From: Ramicandelaber brevisporus
Lineage: Eukaryota > Kickxellomycota > Ramicandelaberales > Ramicandelaberaceae
NCBI GenBank assembly: GCA_025201865.1
Contig: MU602712.1
Coordinates: 1-51,536, forward strand
DNA length: 51,536 nt
Reading direction: 5' to 3'
A model generated the notes under the pieces. The model had not been told where the DNA came from and made no database searches. It saw only the letters and a program-made list of their open reading frames with translations. Shown piece after piece: positions 8,663 to 17,905 of the stretch (its first letter is position 1; each line of letters opens with the position of its first letter). The position numbers and the translations under genes were made by a program.

Positions 8663-10267
8663 ATGACTGTCCTGGCCATGCTCGGTGATGACTTGCTGCT
8701 CGAGGTGTTTGTTCATCTGGGGCCAAGACAGACAGCACTGTGCCTGAGTGTTTGCACCCACTTCCTTCGATTGGGCAGTCTTGTTGCCTGGCGTTCCTGG
8801 CCGCAGCTGGACTTGAGTGAGAGGAGCCCAGACGCGGCCGTGCAGTTCGTCTTGAGTCTTGCCGATCGATATGGATTGGAGTGTGTTCGACATCTCAATA
8901 TGGATCATCTTCCCGTTGACATCCTGTTTGCGCTGAATGGTTTATCGGCATCATCGTCGTTTTGGAAGAACTTGCGACATTTGATATCAGTCTCATTGTG
9001 TTGCGACGAACACTTGACTCCGTTAATGCCATTGGAATCAAATGAAGATAATGTCAATGGTAGTTGTGATGGTGGGAGTAGTGGTAGTGGTAGTGGTAGT
9101 AGTGATAATAATAGTGGATATGGAATGAGCGACGACATGTTTTACGACACTTTTGGAAGACTGCGCGAGTTAAGGTTTGAGCAGTATTCTGGTGCGTACT
9201 TGAATGAGGCAATGTTTAGAAGAATGGCAAAACTCCCATCTCTTGCACAGCTCTATATCGAAACACATCCCATTATTATGGAAGGATACGATATTGCCAG
9301 GCTATTAACAGACTTGGATAGCTCGTTGTCATCCGTTGATGTTAGCGTCGGTGAGCATACAGCCCAAGTCACAAAGTCTCTTACTGCAAACCATTTCATG
9401 TCGCTTCGTACTCTGCGTATCGTGCCTGGAACATGTGGTGATGGATTTAAATTTGTGGAAACGGTCGCTGCTGCAAACATGACTCTACCAAGATTGCACA
9501 CCTGGGATATCACAGCGTGCTGCATGTCACCTGCTCTGGCACGCAGACTGCGCTCGTCATTGTGTCCTCGACTGCGGGTGCTGCGATTGAGTCGAGCCAT
9601 CCAATGCACCAACTCCAGAGTGACATCCGACATACTTGCCATGTTTTGTGAGCCACAGAGTTGGTCCCAGCTGTGCACGCTGTCAATATACGCGCCATTG
9701 ACTGTCGCTGATGTTCACAATGTTGCACAGTCGTGTCCCAATCTGGGCAGTTTAAAGATGGCGCGCATTATTGCATCCTCAGGCTCTAACCATGAATCAC
9801 TGATGCTGAATACCATACTGAATGCACTGCCTCATTTACAGATCTTGCACATTGATATTACAAAGGTCATGATAGATGTCGCTCCAGCCATTAGCTCTGA
9901 TGTATCTTTCCTCCAGCACAATCGATTGCAAGAACTCATTCTTCCAGCTGGTCCAATCTCTGCCCGTGCTTTCCTCTCCGCTCTGATGCTGCCTCACCTG
10001 GTTTGGCTCTACGCCTTTGGATCTCGATTTGATTCAGCCGAGTTTGAATCCTTGCTTCACTCAATTCGCTCAGTATCATACAATGGTCGCCTTCGAACAA
10101 TATCGCTCGGTGGGTATTGCTGTCGTCCGGTGACTTTACAGATTGTCGAGTTTTATTTATCACCATCCTCATCATCATCGCTGCGCACGGTCAGTTTATT
10201 GGATGGCTGGATGGATGTTGCTGATTCCTTAAGCACCTTATATCCTGACATTTCAGTACTTGTTTGA
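8663..10267 (+). CDS. F-box-like protein with leucine-rich repeat region
   Basis: A 534-residue protein. Residues 1-40 fit an F-box: MLGDDLLLEVFVHLGPRQTALCLSVCTHFLRLG, followed by WRSWPQLDLSE. This would bind Skp1 in an SCF ubiquitin ligase. The rest alternates Leu-rich strands and helices (LRELRFEQ, LRTLRIVPG, PRLRVLRLSR, LCTLSIYAP, LGSLKMARI, LQILHIDIT, LQELILPAG), typical of a divergent LRR fold for substrate binding. A Gly/Ser/Asn insert near residue 135 is low complexity. No substrate can be inferred. F-box/LRR proteins expand in many fungi, and another one begins at 41713. The start is the first ATG after the CT tract. Confidence 0.75.
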   Translation: MTVLAMLGDDLLLEVFVHLGPRQTALCLSVCTHFLRLGSLVAWRSWPQLDLSERSPDAAVQFVLSLADRYGLECVRHLNMDHLPVDILFALNGLSASSSFWKNLRHLISVSLCCDEHLTPLMPLESNEDNVNGSCDGGSSGSGSGSSDNNSGYGMSDDMFYDTFGRLRELRFEQYSGAYLNEAMFRRMAKLPSLAQLYIETHPIIMEGYDIARLLTDLDSSLSSVDVSVGEHTAQVTKSLTANHFMSLRTLRIVPGTCGDGFKFVETVAAANMTLPRLHTWDITACCMSPALARRLRSSLCPRLRVLRLSRAIQCTNSRVTSDILAMFCEPQSWSQLCTLSIYAPLTVADVHNVAQSCPNLGSLKMARIIASSGSNHESLMLNTILNALPHLQILHIDITKVMIDVAPAISSDVSFLQHNRLQELILPAGPISARAFLSALMLPHLVWLYAFGSRFDSAEFESLLHSIRSVSYNGRLRTISLGGYCCRPVTLQIVEFYLSPSSSSSLRTVSLLDGWMDVADSLSTLYPDISVLV

Positions 10268-11646
10268 ATTATATTTATTAGAATTGTTAGCAGTTCAAAT
10301 TAAGCACTCCGTTATATGGGCAAATCCGCCTGGATCCGGAAAAGTTTCGCTGGAGTGAGTAAACCGCAAATTAAATCGAACCTTTTTGAAATGATTTTAA
10401 TCCATTCTCCTTCTCACCCTCCTCCTTGCTCTCTCCTCTTCAATAAAGTTACTCATTAATCAATCTCATCAACTATATTAACTCACTTCATTTACCTCCT
10501 TCGAGGCAGTGTCAATCTTCTCCTTCATTATTGCATAACAATCCATCCATATTACTCACCAAGTGCTCCTTGTCCTAGCAATCCACATTCTATATCAAAT
10601 ATCAGTCTGTACTGCTTCTGTCGTCGTCGTCTGGTCCGTTCTCTCTCTCTCTCTCTCCCTCTCTCTCTCTTTCTTCGACAATCACCACAACACTGCACTT
10701 CCCAAACACGTACTCTCTTCCTCGACTTCTCTCAAGCATCGGCGTTGTTCCCTCGTTGTCCCCAGGTGCTGGCGTGTGCTGGCGCGGTGTTCGGTCCCGC
10801 GTGGTGGTTGTCCCTCTGTCGCCAGGTTGGTGTGACTGGCATCCGGGTTTTCCCAGCGGCATGTTCCATCTGTTCCCCTCTCTCTTGGTTCGTCCCCTCT
10901 TCCGTTGGCTTTCTCCCCCACCTCTTGCTTGCTGTCGTTGGTCGTTGGTTGTCGTCAAGTGAAGGTGGTTGCGTTGGCTGTCAGCACTTGTTCCCCCGTT
11001 GCTGTCGCCTCGCTATGTTTTTTTTTCCTGTTCGGTTTGGCTATCGTTCGGTTCGGCTCGGTCTTAATCCTATATCATATCTGCTTAGATATGAGACGGG
11101 TTGTAAAGGACGGTATAGGCAAGCAACGGTTAGTGTTACCCTATACAACTGTCTCTTTGGCGATCTCTATCCTAGCTCAGAGGAAGCCTGGTTCCTTGTG
11201 AATTTCTTAGATTCACTGGTTCCAGGCGGATGAGCACATATCAGCCTGGCCTTCGGACCCATAATACACTTTCTTAGACATTGATGACTCTCAAGACTGA
11301 TTCATCCTGATCATCAATACCTACCATCTGTTTAGACAATCATCATTGTTTGATTTGAAAAGACAGAACACTTATTCCTAGCAGATCCCGCAGTTGATTA
11401 TTCCAACAAGATTAGAAAGAAGAAAACATCAATTGTCCCGTCTTCTTGGATCTCCTTTTCGTGTTTATGTGTATACTTTTTTTACTTGATGTCGCCTATC
11501 TTCATCCGCGAACTTTTTGAGTAATTTTTCGGATTTAGGTGGTTGCTGCTGCCAATTGTCAGTTAGTTCTGGCTAAACTTAACTATCCAACCAGCAACCG
11601 CGTTCTTTTGTTCTGTGTGACGCAAAAGAAGCAAGTGACCAAACAG
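10268..11646. other. Long non-coding stretch upstream of the sugar transporter
   Basis: About 1.4 kb without a convincing gene. It starts AT-rich, then holds a CT dinucleotide tract (10640-10672) and a G/T- and C/T-rich block (10745-11060). From 11070 to 11320 several inverted repeats follow one another. Short ORFs occur in every frame but none has recognisable protein features. A TTTAG at 11534-11538 just before the transporter frame could be a splice acceptor, so part of this may be a long 5' UTR or intron. Confidence 0.55.
11075..11320 (+). ncRNA. Candidate structured RNA: cluster of hairpins
   Basis: Four inverted repeats lie in series. 11075-11094 has perfect 8-bp arms (TCATATCT / AGATATGA) and a 4-nt loop. 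About 11112-11146 has 7-bp arms (GTATAGG / CCTATAC). 11186-11227 has two nested 6-bp stems (GCCTGG/CCAGGC and GTGAAT/ATTCAC). About 11282-11319 has 8-bp arms (ATTGATGA / TCATCAAT). This could be a structured 5' leader of the transporter mRNA, an independent ncRNA or a degraded repeat. I recognise no known RNA family. Confidence 0.3.
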
Positions 11647-13494
11647 ATGACCAGCCCCACAGAAACAACAAAAACAACACTGACGCCTCCACAGCTCTCC
11701 GTCTCACTTTTACACAACGAAACTCACATACACATCTCAAGCCAGATGGACCGGGACGAAGACGACCGTCTTGAGCCAGCAGCGGCAGCAGCAGCAGCCG
11801 GCAGTCTGCCTCTGTCCAAGCTCTGCGTTATTGCCGCAGCCATTGCAGCGCTGACAACTCTCCAGTTTGGCTATCACTCGGCCGAACTGAACACTCTCCA
11901 AGGCATCATCTCGCGCTGCGATGCTTCGGATAATGCCCAGCCTGTATCAGAACGTCCTTGGTCATCGGGTCTGCCTTCATGCCTGCCCATGTCTGACGCT
12001 CTCTTCTCCTTTGCAACGTCCTCATACAACATTGGTGGTCTCGTCGGCTCATTACTGGCCGGACTCTGCGCCGACCGCTTTGGCCGAAAGCGCACACTCA
12101 TGTTCAATAACATTGTCTACGTGCTTGGCTCGCTAGTCATGGCACTGTCAGTGCAACCCGGCATGTTAGTGGCCGGCCGGCTCATCACTGGCGTTGCTGG
12201 TGGGTTTTCGCTGGTTGTCGCACCGATGTATCTCATGGAGATTGCATCCACCAAATATCGCGGCTCGTTTGGAATTGGCAATCAGCTAGGCATCGTTCTG
12301 GGCATATTCTTTGCGCAGCTGGCTGGATACTTTTTGAACACTCTGACAGGCTGGCGTGTAGTGCTTGGGTTGGGTGTGGTTGGTGGCGCGATCAATGGGC
12401 TGCTGTTTTCGTTTTGTCCGGAAACGCCACGGTATTTGGCCACGGTGTATCATCGAGTACGCGGGCATACGGCGAAAACGGCAATGGCGAGTAGCGAGCA
12501 AGAGCGTCATGCATTGGAGCAGACACGTCATAGTTTGCAGCGGCTACGTAGAGCTGACGATGTGGACTCGGAGCTCAGTACGCTTATCAGTCAACCAACG
12601 GCCGCGTCACAGGAAGCATCTACTGCAACAGATTCACCAATCGGCTCACAGCCAAATTCAGCAGCTTTGAGTGGACAGCAGCAACAGTACCAACAGCACC
12701 AGCAGCGTCACGTTGACGAGATAATTGCACACGATGACAACCACTCGCTCAGTGATGGGTACAGTCAAGCCGCAGACACCGAGCACTCTGACAGTCCGTT
12801 TGTCCAGCCGAGCAAGAGCGATGACCCTACGTCACCGGCCAATGGCAAGTCACGGAAGCGCACCACAATGCGAGCATGGGATCTGGTCACGCACCGTCAA
12901 TACCGCAAGCCACTCTTCCTCGTGGTCATGTTTATGGTTGTTCAACAGCTCTCCGGTATCAACACTGTATTCTACTACTCAACCTCCATCATCAACGCTA
13001 CGCTACCGGGCAAAGGCCCAGTGATCACTCTTGTGATTGGCGCATTCAATGTCCTTGTCACTGTTATTGCAACCTACATTGTCGGGCGTGTCGGTCGCCG
13101 CCCGCTTCTCTTGTCTTCAGTTGGCTGCATGGGAGCTGCATTGGTTATGCTTGGCGTGTCACTGGTCGCTCAGTGGTCCATAGTGGCGATGGTGTCCCTG
13201 TTTGCAGTGATTGCGACCTTCGGTGTCGGTCTTGGTCCTATTCCATTCATGTTGCCAAGCGAGCTGTTTTCGGGCCACGCGGTTGCAACAGCTGCTAGCA
13301 TCTCGATGGTGACAAACTGGCTGTGCAACTTTTTGGTGTCGTCATTGTTTTTGGTTGTGCAAAAGAAGATTGGTGGATATGTGTTCTTTATCTTTGTAGT
13401 GTTCAACGTGGTTGCGCTGGTGTTTGGGTGGCGCATGCTCCCCGAAACCAAAGGAAAGTCACCCGATGAGGTGGCTCGTCAGCTTGCAGAATAA
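11647..13494 (+). CDS. Major facilitator sugar transporter, GLUT-like
   Basis: A 615-residue, 12-helix MFS protein that likely moves hexoses across the plasma or vacuolar membrane. Sugar-porter signatures are present: DRFGRKR after TM2, GRLITGVAGGF, the PETPRYL motif after TM6, QQLSGINTVFYYST in TM7, GRVGRRPLLL after TM8, GPIPFMLPSELF in TM10 and PETKGKS after TM12. The TM7 and TM10 motifs resemble animal GLUTs more than yeast HXTs. The TM6-TM7 loop is enlarged by about 110 residues of Gln/Ser/His-rich sequence. The start is the first in-frame ATG (11647). A second ATG at 11746 (MDRDED) is equally plausible because residues before it are Thr/Ser-rich and unlike the family. Confidence 0.88.
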   Translation: MTSPTETTKTTLTPPQLSVSLLHNETHIHISSQMDRDEDDRLEPAAAAAAAGSLPLSKLCVIAAAIAALTTLQFGYHSAELNTLQGIISRCDASDNAQPVSERPWSSGLPSCLPMSDALFSFATSSYNIGGLVGSLLAGLCADRFGRKRTLMFNNIVYVLGSLVMALSVQPGMLVAGRLITGVAGGFSLVVAPMYLMEIASTKYRGSFGIGNQLGIVLGIFFAQLAGYFLNTLTGWRVVLGLGVVGGAINGLLFSFCPETPRYLATVYHRVRGHTAKTAMASSEQERHALEQTRHSLQRLRRADDVDSELSTLISQPTAASQEASTATDSPIGSQPNSAALSGQQQQYQQHQQRHVDEIIAHDDNHSLSDGYSQAADTEHSDSPFVQPSKSDDPTSPANGKSRKRTTMRAWDLVTHRQYRKPLFLVVMFMVVQQLSGINTVFYYSTSIINATLPGKGPVITLVIGAFNVLVTVIATYIVGRVGRRPLLLSSVGCMGAALVMLGVSLVAQWSIVAMVSLFAVIATFGVGLGPIPFMLPSELFSGHAVATAASISMVTNWLCNFLVSSLFLVVQKKIGGYVFFIFVVFNVVALVFGWRMLPETKGKSPDEVARQLAE

Positions 13495-13964
13495 AGTGAT
13501 TTACATTAAATTGTCTCCTGTCTTTCTTCCTGTCTTTCTTTCTTCCTTTCTTTCTTTTTTATTTTTTATTACCAAGGGCAATCTTATTCATTTATTAACA
13601 GTTAATATAATAAATTCTCTGCGGCACCACTTGAGCTGTATCTATGTGCAGGTCATATTAAATATGCATTGTAGGTCAGTAAACTTGCCAACATTTGTAA
13701 AGTTAGTATTCTTCCCTCTGTCTCTCTCTACTCTTAATCAACAGTCAAGTAATATACGTGTCGATTCAATATTGAGAAGTACAATGTAGTTCGTTTCGTG
13801 AACATCCATATAATGCCCCCCTCCTCCTTTGCCATCAATTCTGTTTCCTTCCTCTACCAAGCAAACTCTGCCAACTCAGCTCAACTTTTGCACTTCACCC
13901 TCCCTCTTCATCTTTAACACTTCGCCCCTCACCTTTAATACTTAACACCCCTCCTTCCTTCATA
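13495..13964. other. Intergenic: transporter 3' region and secreted-protein promoter
   Basis: Begins with a TTTCTTCC-type pyrimidine tract (13510-13565). AT-rich sequence and a long C/T-rich stretch follow, directly before the next ATG. No gene seen. Confidence 0.5.
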
Positions 13965-14213
13965 ATGAAGTTTGCTCGTATTTCTGTTCTCGCTATTGCC
14001 GCCGTTGCTTTGCCAGCTATGGCTGCACCAACGCTTGTCGTCGACGGCCAGGATATGACGGTCAACGGTAAACCCGTCTACCCCAAGGATGTGTTTGATT
14101 TTGCCCAGTGCGCGGTTGGATGCCTTCGTAACATGGATCAGATACTGCCATGTATCTTTAGCTGCATACCAAAGATAACTGCACCACCACCATCTCAAGG
14201 ACCAGGGGCTTAA
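13965..14213 (+). CDS. Small secreted protein with twin CX3C
   Basis: An 82-residue protein. Residues 1-20 form a clear signal peptide (basic start, hydrophobic core, cleavage likely after AMA). The mature part of about 60 residues has exactly four cysteines arranged as CAVGC and CIFSC, separated by 12 residues, which would suit a disulfide-linked helical hairpin. A Pro/Gly tail ends the protein. No known family is recognised; effector-like or cell-wall roles are only possibilities. The C/T-rich leader ends at an AATG start context. Confidence 0.7.
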   Translation: MKFARISVLAIAAVALPAMAAPTLVVDGQDMTVNGKPVYPKDVFDFAQCAVGCLRNMDQILPCIFSCIPKITAPPPSQGPGA

Positions 14214-14352
14214 CTGACCCTTCTTTCTTTCTTTTAGTCATGACTTTAGCATCCCATTGTTTGATGGCTTTTTCACTGTAATTGAATGAAAAATGCATAC
14301 TATGTTGTCAGAATTGAAATAATAAGTATTTGTTTTTCTTTTAAAGACCATT

Positions 14353-15102
14353 TTAAAGACCAATTGGAGTAGCACTTGCGCTCAAAAGCTTGGACATTTG
14401 ACCAAGACCAAGCTGCTCATTGACAACAGCAACAGTTGCCTGGTTCGAGGTGTTTGGCGGGATGTGAACAAGTCCACTCTGGGCCTCGACAGTCCAGCCG
14501 CACTCCTGAGCAAAGGTGGCAAAGGCAGCCTCGGCGCTAATGTTGAGGAACTTCTGGGCCAAACCACGAGCAATGGTGCGATGGGAGGCGGCAATAGTGC
14601 GGGCAACCAGCTGACGAACAAGGTCATCAAAGTTTACAACATCGGCAACCAGCTCGCGAGTTTCACCGTCGTCGCCGGCGTCATCAAGAGTGGCCCAGAA
14701 TTCGGCAAAGCGAGCGCCATCAAGGAGCTGCTTGAGCTGGATAAGCTTGGCAACGGACTCGTCGTTAATCAGCGCGTCATTCAGCAGGCACAGGCAGAGA
14801 TCAAAGTCTGGCTCTGGAACAACAGTCATGGCGAGCGATAGGACGGCAAGCAGGTGGTCGTGAGACAGCTGATCAGGGTTGAACTGGTACAGCTTCAGCA
14901 GAACGAGGTTGGCCAGCAAGTCGGCGACGCCAGTCTGGCACTGCTGGTTGACATACTCCTCAAGCTGCGTCACGCTCTGAGGGTTGTATCGCTCGATACT
15001 GTTGACGATGATGTGGATCTCCTCTGGGCGGTGCTCAGGGCGATCAGTCTCGCTGTGCCAGAGCGTCTTGGGTGTCTGGATCGAGAGGCTAGCTGCAGTC
15101 AT
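14353..15102 (-). CDS. EIF3K: Eukaryotic translation initiation factor 3 subunit K
   Basis: A 249-residue protein, slightly longer than the ~218-residue animal subunit. It has the HEAT-like/winged-helix CSN8-PSMD8-eIF3K fold. Visible family blocks are IERYNPQSVTQLEEYV near residues 38-53, DLLANLVLLKLYQFNP, the DFDLCLCLL region, the WATLDD block, and the winged helix with HRTIARGLAQKFLN and CGWTVEAQSGLVHIPPN. It is a peripheral subunit of the eIF3 octamer and absent from budding yeast. The start at 15102 fits the family; the frame is open upstream but that DNA encodes Gemin2 on the other strand. Start codons are 96 bp apart. Confidence 0.93.
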   Translation of the reverse strand: MTAASLSIQTPKTLWHSETDRPEHRPEEIHIIVNSIERYNPQSVTQLEEYVNQQCQTGVADLLANLVLLKLYQFNPDQLSHDHLLAVLSLAMTVVPEPDFDLCLCLLNDALINDESVAKLIQLKQLLDGARFAEFWATLDDAGDDGETRELVADVVNFDDLVRQLVARTIAASHRTIARGLAQKFLNISAEAAFATFAQECGWTVEAQSGLVHIPPNTSNQATVAVVNEQLGLGQMSKLLSASATPIGL

Positions 15103-15198
15103 TGTCGTCGACGAAGTTTGCTCGATTTCAGCGTGTGTGTGTGTTCTTTTGTTAAAAACGCAAGAAAAAAACGCAAAGAAAAAACAAAAATTATAGAG
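15103..15198. promoter_or_regulatory. Compact divergent promoter, EIF3K / GEMIN2
   Basis: These 96 bp between opposite start codons hold a GT-rich stretch and an A-rich run ending just before the GEMIN2 ATG. No TATA element is evident. Confidence 0.5.
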
Positions 15199-16329
15199 AT
15201 GGACCAGCTCGAAGTACTCCAGCGACAACAGCAGCAACAACAGCAACAGCAACAGGAACAGCAGCAACAGGAACAGCAGCAACAACAACAGTGGGTCGGA
15301 CAGCGGGCGATTGTGGACTACAGCGATGTTGCAGACGAGCCACCACCATTTGACGAAGCGCGGTTTGAAACAGCAAACAATAACAGCAACAGAAACAACG
15401 GCGGCGACAGCAACAATAGCAACAACAATGGTGGAAGTGCAGGTGGAGGTGGACGCAACAGAAGGAACCGACGTAACAAACGGAAACGAAAGGGTCATGG
15501 CAGTCAGAAATCAGTAAAGCGGCATCATGGTGACATCGAGGCAGATGGTGATGAGTATGAATATAAGAAGGAAGCTGGCGCTCCTGGTGCTCCTGGTGAT
15601 GCTGGACTGGCAGGTCGACCGGCATTCCCACTTTCGAGCGAGGTTGGTTCGATGCAGGGTGATTCCCCAGGTGACGCGTATCTGCGTCTCGTCATGATGC
15701 AATCCAGTGCGATGCCAAAAGTGTTTGGAACGCCACTGTCAACATCAACAAATGATCCCATCAGGTCACACTCTACGGTTAACACCATCGATGAAACATC
15801 ATCTGCAACTGGAAAGTGGCAGGCAGACTTTGTCAAACTGTTTAACAATATACGGACATCGATGGAGCATCGCATCCTGAATGTTCAAGACTTCCAAGCC
15901 TCACCTCCTTCATCCACTTCATCCAAACGAGTAATACCGGATCCGCGGACATTATTCAAGAGAATTACTCAAAAGAACCACATGTCTCGAAGCGAAGACA
16001 TCATTGCAACGGTGGTATCAATGGAAAGGCAAAGCGTCATGGCAGTTATTGAGCTGAGTGTAGGCTGGATTAAAGAGCATCAGCGGCTGGATTATGGTCA
16101 TGCTCAATGGTTATTTTATCTGCTGGCAAGTCTTGATGATGTTCTAACGTCTAGTCAAGTCTCCGCATTACGTGAGCTTGCCCTCGCATCAAACTCTATC
16201 CTCAATCAGCTTCACAACCATAATCTGGCGTCAGAAATCGCCTCGGATCTTCACCGAGAAGAAGCATCGGCTAGGACAATAGTGACCATCATTTCCAGAG
16301 TCTTTAGACAGCTCGATATTGTACTTTAA
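15199..16329 (+). CDS. GEMIN2: Gemin2 (SMN-interacting protein 1)
   Basis: A 376-residue protein. It would hold the Sm ring during snRNP assembly in the SMN complex. The N-terminus is extended by a Gln tract (residues 10-35), an Asn/Gly-rich run and a Arg/Lys cluster (NRRNRRNKRKRK) that may act as a nuclear signal. The Gemin2 core follows: GDAYLRLVMMQSSAMP, the WQADFVKLFNNIR block, then a helical domain with VVSMERQSVMAVIELSVGW, the AQWLFYLLASLDDVL block and the ALRELAL helix. The order matches human GEMIN2. Extra low-complexity sequence accounts for the size. Its presence implies a metazoan-like snRNP assembly pathway; no SMN gene is in view. Confidence 0.87.
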   Translation: MDQLEVLQRQQQQQQQQQQEQQQQEQQQQQQWVGQRAIVDYSDVADEPPPFDEARFETANNNSNRNNGGDSNNSNNNGGSAGGGGRNRRNRRNKRKRKGHGSQKSVKRHHGDIEADGDEYEYKKEAGAPGAPGDAGLAGRPAFPLSSEVGSMQGDSPGDAYLRLVMMQSSAMPKVFGTPLSTSTNDPIRSHSTVNTIDETSSATGKWQADFVKLFNNIRTSMEHRILNVQDFQASPPSSTSSKRVIPDPRTLFKRITQKNHMSRSEDIIATVVSMERQSVMAVIELSVGWIKEHQRLDYGHAQWLFYLLASLDDVLTSSQVSALRELALASNSILNQLHNHNLASEIASDLHREEASARTIVTIISRVFRQLDIVL

Positions 16330-16417
16330 TGATAATACTGCGTTTTTTTTAAATCTTCTTGTTAAAATACCACTAATAGCTATAGCTATATTTATGTGTG
16401 AGTGTGTTGTGTGTTGC

Positions 16418-17287
16418 TTAGCGTCTACGTTCTGGGAACCACTTGTAAACTGGCAATCCGTTGGCATCTTTGCCAATCTTTTGTCTGCGACCCTTTGCCA
16501 TTAAGTTCTTTTGCACAATCATTTCGCGTTCAGTAGAGTCGAGCTTCTCTTTACGCATAATGCGGTCGTGCATCTCCTTGTAAAGTCTCTCGCGGCGAAC
16601 TCCAGCCTCGCGCACCATATCTACATCCAATGATTGAGCCGACTCTTGAGTGTGTCGATCAGACTCCAAGGCTGATAAACGCGGACGATTAAATGTGCGC
16701 TTGAGGAGTTCTGGTGCTGTATCAAAGTGAGCTGCCGTGTCAAATGAATCCACCTCTTCGTCATCAGAAACAAACACAGTGTGCTTTACTCGCTTTGCAT
16801 TGCCGCCATTTTCATTGTCATCATCATGCATGTTGAGCCAGCTGTCGTCATCTTCGTCATCATCGTCATCAGACATACTCGAGCTCGATCGCTTCTTTCC
16901 GGCAGCTTCTGTATGTCCCATGAGATGCAAATTGTCACGCAGCTTTTCAATCTGACGAGCCTCTTTGGTGCTCTGCGTTGCTGCATATCTCACATCCTGA
17001 GTCTTCATCAGCTTCAACGTATCCGCATCGTACTTGTTGGCACGCTCCTTGGTTACATGGACACCATTCTGGATTGAGGATCGCTGCATACCAAAGTAGA
17101 ATTCATCTGGATTGCGCTGTCGAGCCTTCTCGCGGAGTGAGCGAAGGCGGTCTTGCTTCGAGTGGTAATCACGGGCACGCTTGACATAATCTTTCTTTTT
17201 CTCAAGCAAACCATACCTTTGGCGAGCAAGCGGCTGTGAGCGCTCCTTGTGCTCTCGTCTTGGAGCTGCGTTCTTCAACGATGACAT
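16418..17287 (-). CDS. UTP11: U3 snoRNA-associated protein UTP11
   Basis: A 289-residue basic protein of the small-subunit processome that acts in nucleolar 18S rRNA maturation. The family's N-terminal block is intact: RREHKERSQPLARQRYGLLEKKKDY, then RARDYHSKQ and RNPDEFYFGM. The middle holds TQDVRYAATQSTKEARQIEKLR and an acidic Asp tract (about 150-170), and the C-terminus ends KDANGLPVYKWFPERRR, the typical UTP11 tail. The start at 17287 gives the canonical MSSLKNAAPRREHKERSQ. The 3' end lies 88 bp from the converging GEMIN2 gene. Confidence 0.95.
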   Translation of the reverse strand: MSSLKNAAPRREHKERSQPLARQRYGLLEKKKDYVKRARDYHSKQDRLRSLREKARQRNPDEFYFGMQRSSIQNGVHVTKERANKYDADTLKLMKTQDVRYAATQSTKEARQIEKLRDNLHLMGHTEAAGKKRSSSSMSDDDDDEDDDSWLNMHDDDNENGGNAKRVKHTVFVSDDEEVDSFDTAAHFDTAPELLKRTFNRPRLSALESDRHTQESAQSLDVDMVREAGVRRERLYKEMHDRIMRKEKLDSTEREMIVQKNLMAKGRRQKIGKDANGLPVYKWFPERRR

Positions 17288-17401
17288 CTTGTTTGTGCTG
17301 GTTTGTGCTGGTGTGTGTGTGCTTTTTTCTTTTTTTTCTTTCAAAAACGATCTTGCGTTTGATTGTTTTTTTTTTAAAAGGCTGGTCGTTTCAACTTGCC
17401 T

Positions 17402-17420
17402 AGATTCAATTATTGAATCT
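17402..17420. promoter_or_regulatory. Perfect 19-bp palindrome upstream of UTP11
   Basis: Arms AGATTCAAT and ATTGAATCT are complementary over 9 bp around a single central base. It lies 115 bp upstream of the UTP11 start, between two divergent genes. It could be a dimeric factor site. Chance is possible in this AT-rich stretch. Confidence 0.35.
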
Positions 17421-17905
17421 GAGTACACAACACATTCAGATTCCATCAAATGAGGACACAACTACCCACCAGTTTGACTATGCCATGGTGAAGATAGTTC
17501 ACAACAAATAAAAGCAGATGAGGTTCATTCGCGCATAGGAGAAGGCAAAAGGCAAACGGATTCATTCGCAATCCAGAACTGTCAGAGAATCTGCAATTCA
17601 TCGCATGTCGATTCACTTTCTCCTCTCCACAAATAACTTCTATCATCACATCTTTGTGCTAGATACCCTGCTGAGTTGTACATTCTATCCCAAAGCCTAC
17701 TCTTCTCTTTCTTCTTTTCTCTTTTTAATCAAAGCCCCGAAAATGCGAGAGGCTTCGATTTGTGCGAGCTAGCAAGTCGGAGAGTGAGTCTGTCTCTTTG
17801 AGCATCTCGAGATCTGTCAATAGCAATAACAACAGCAACAACAACAGCAACGGCAATAGCAGCAACAACAACAACAGAAGCAGTAGCAGTAGTAATAGCA
17901 ACAAC

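Noticed and set aside
11166..11236. tRNA-like gene with A-box and B-box similarity
   Set aside because: The acceptor, D and T stems do not pair, and the B box has a mismatch at the key purine. Kept only as part of the structured-RNA finding.
11282..11319. C/D box snoRNA (TGATGA and CTGA motifs)
   Set aside because: C and D boxes are only about 10 nt apart and there is no terminal stem with guide spacing.
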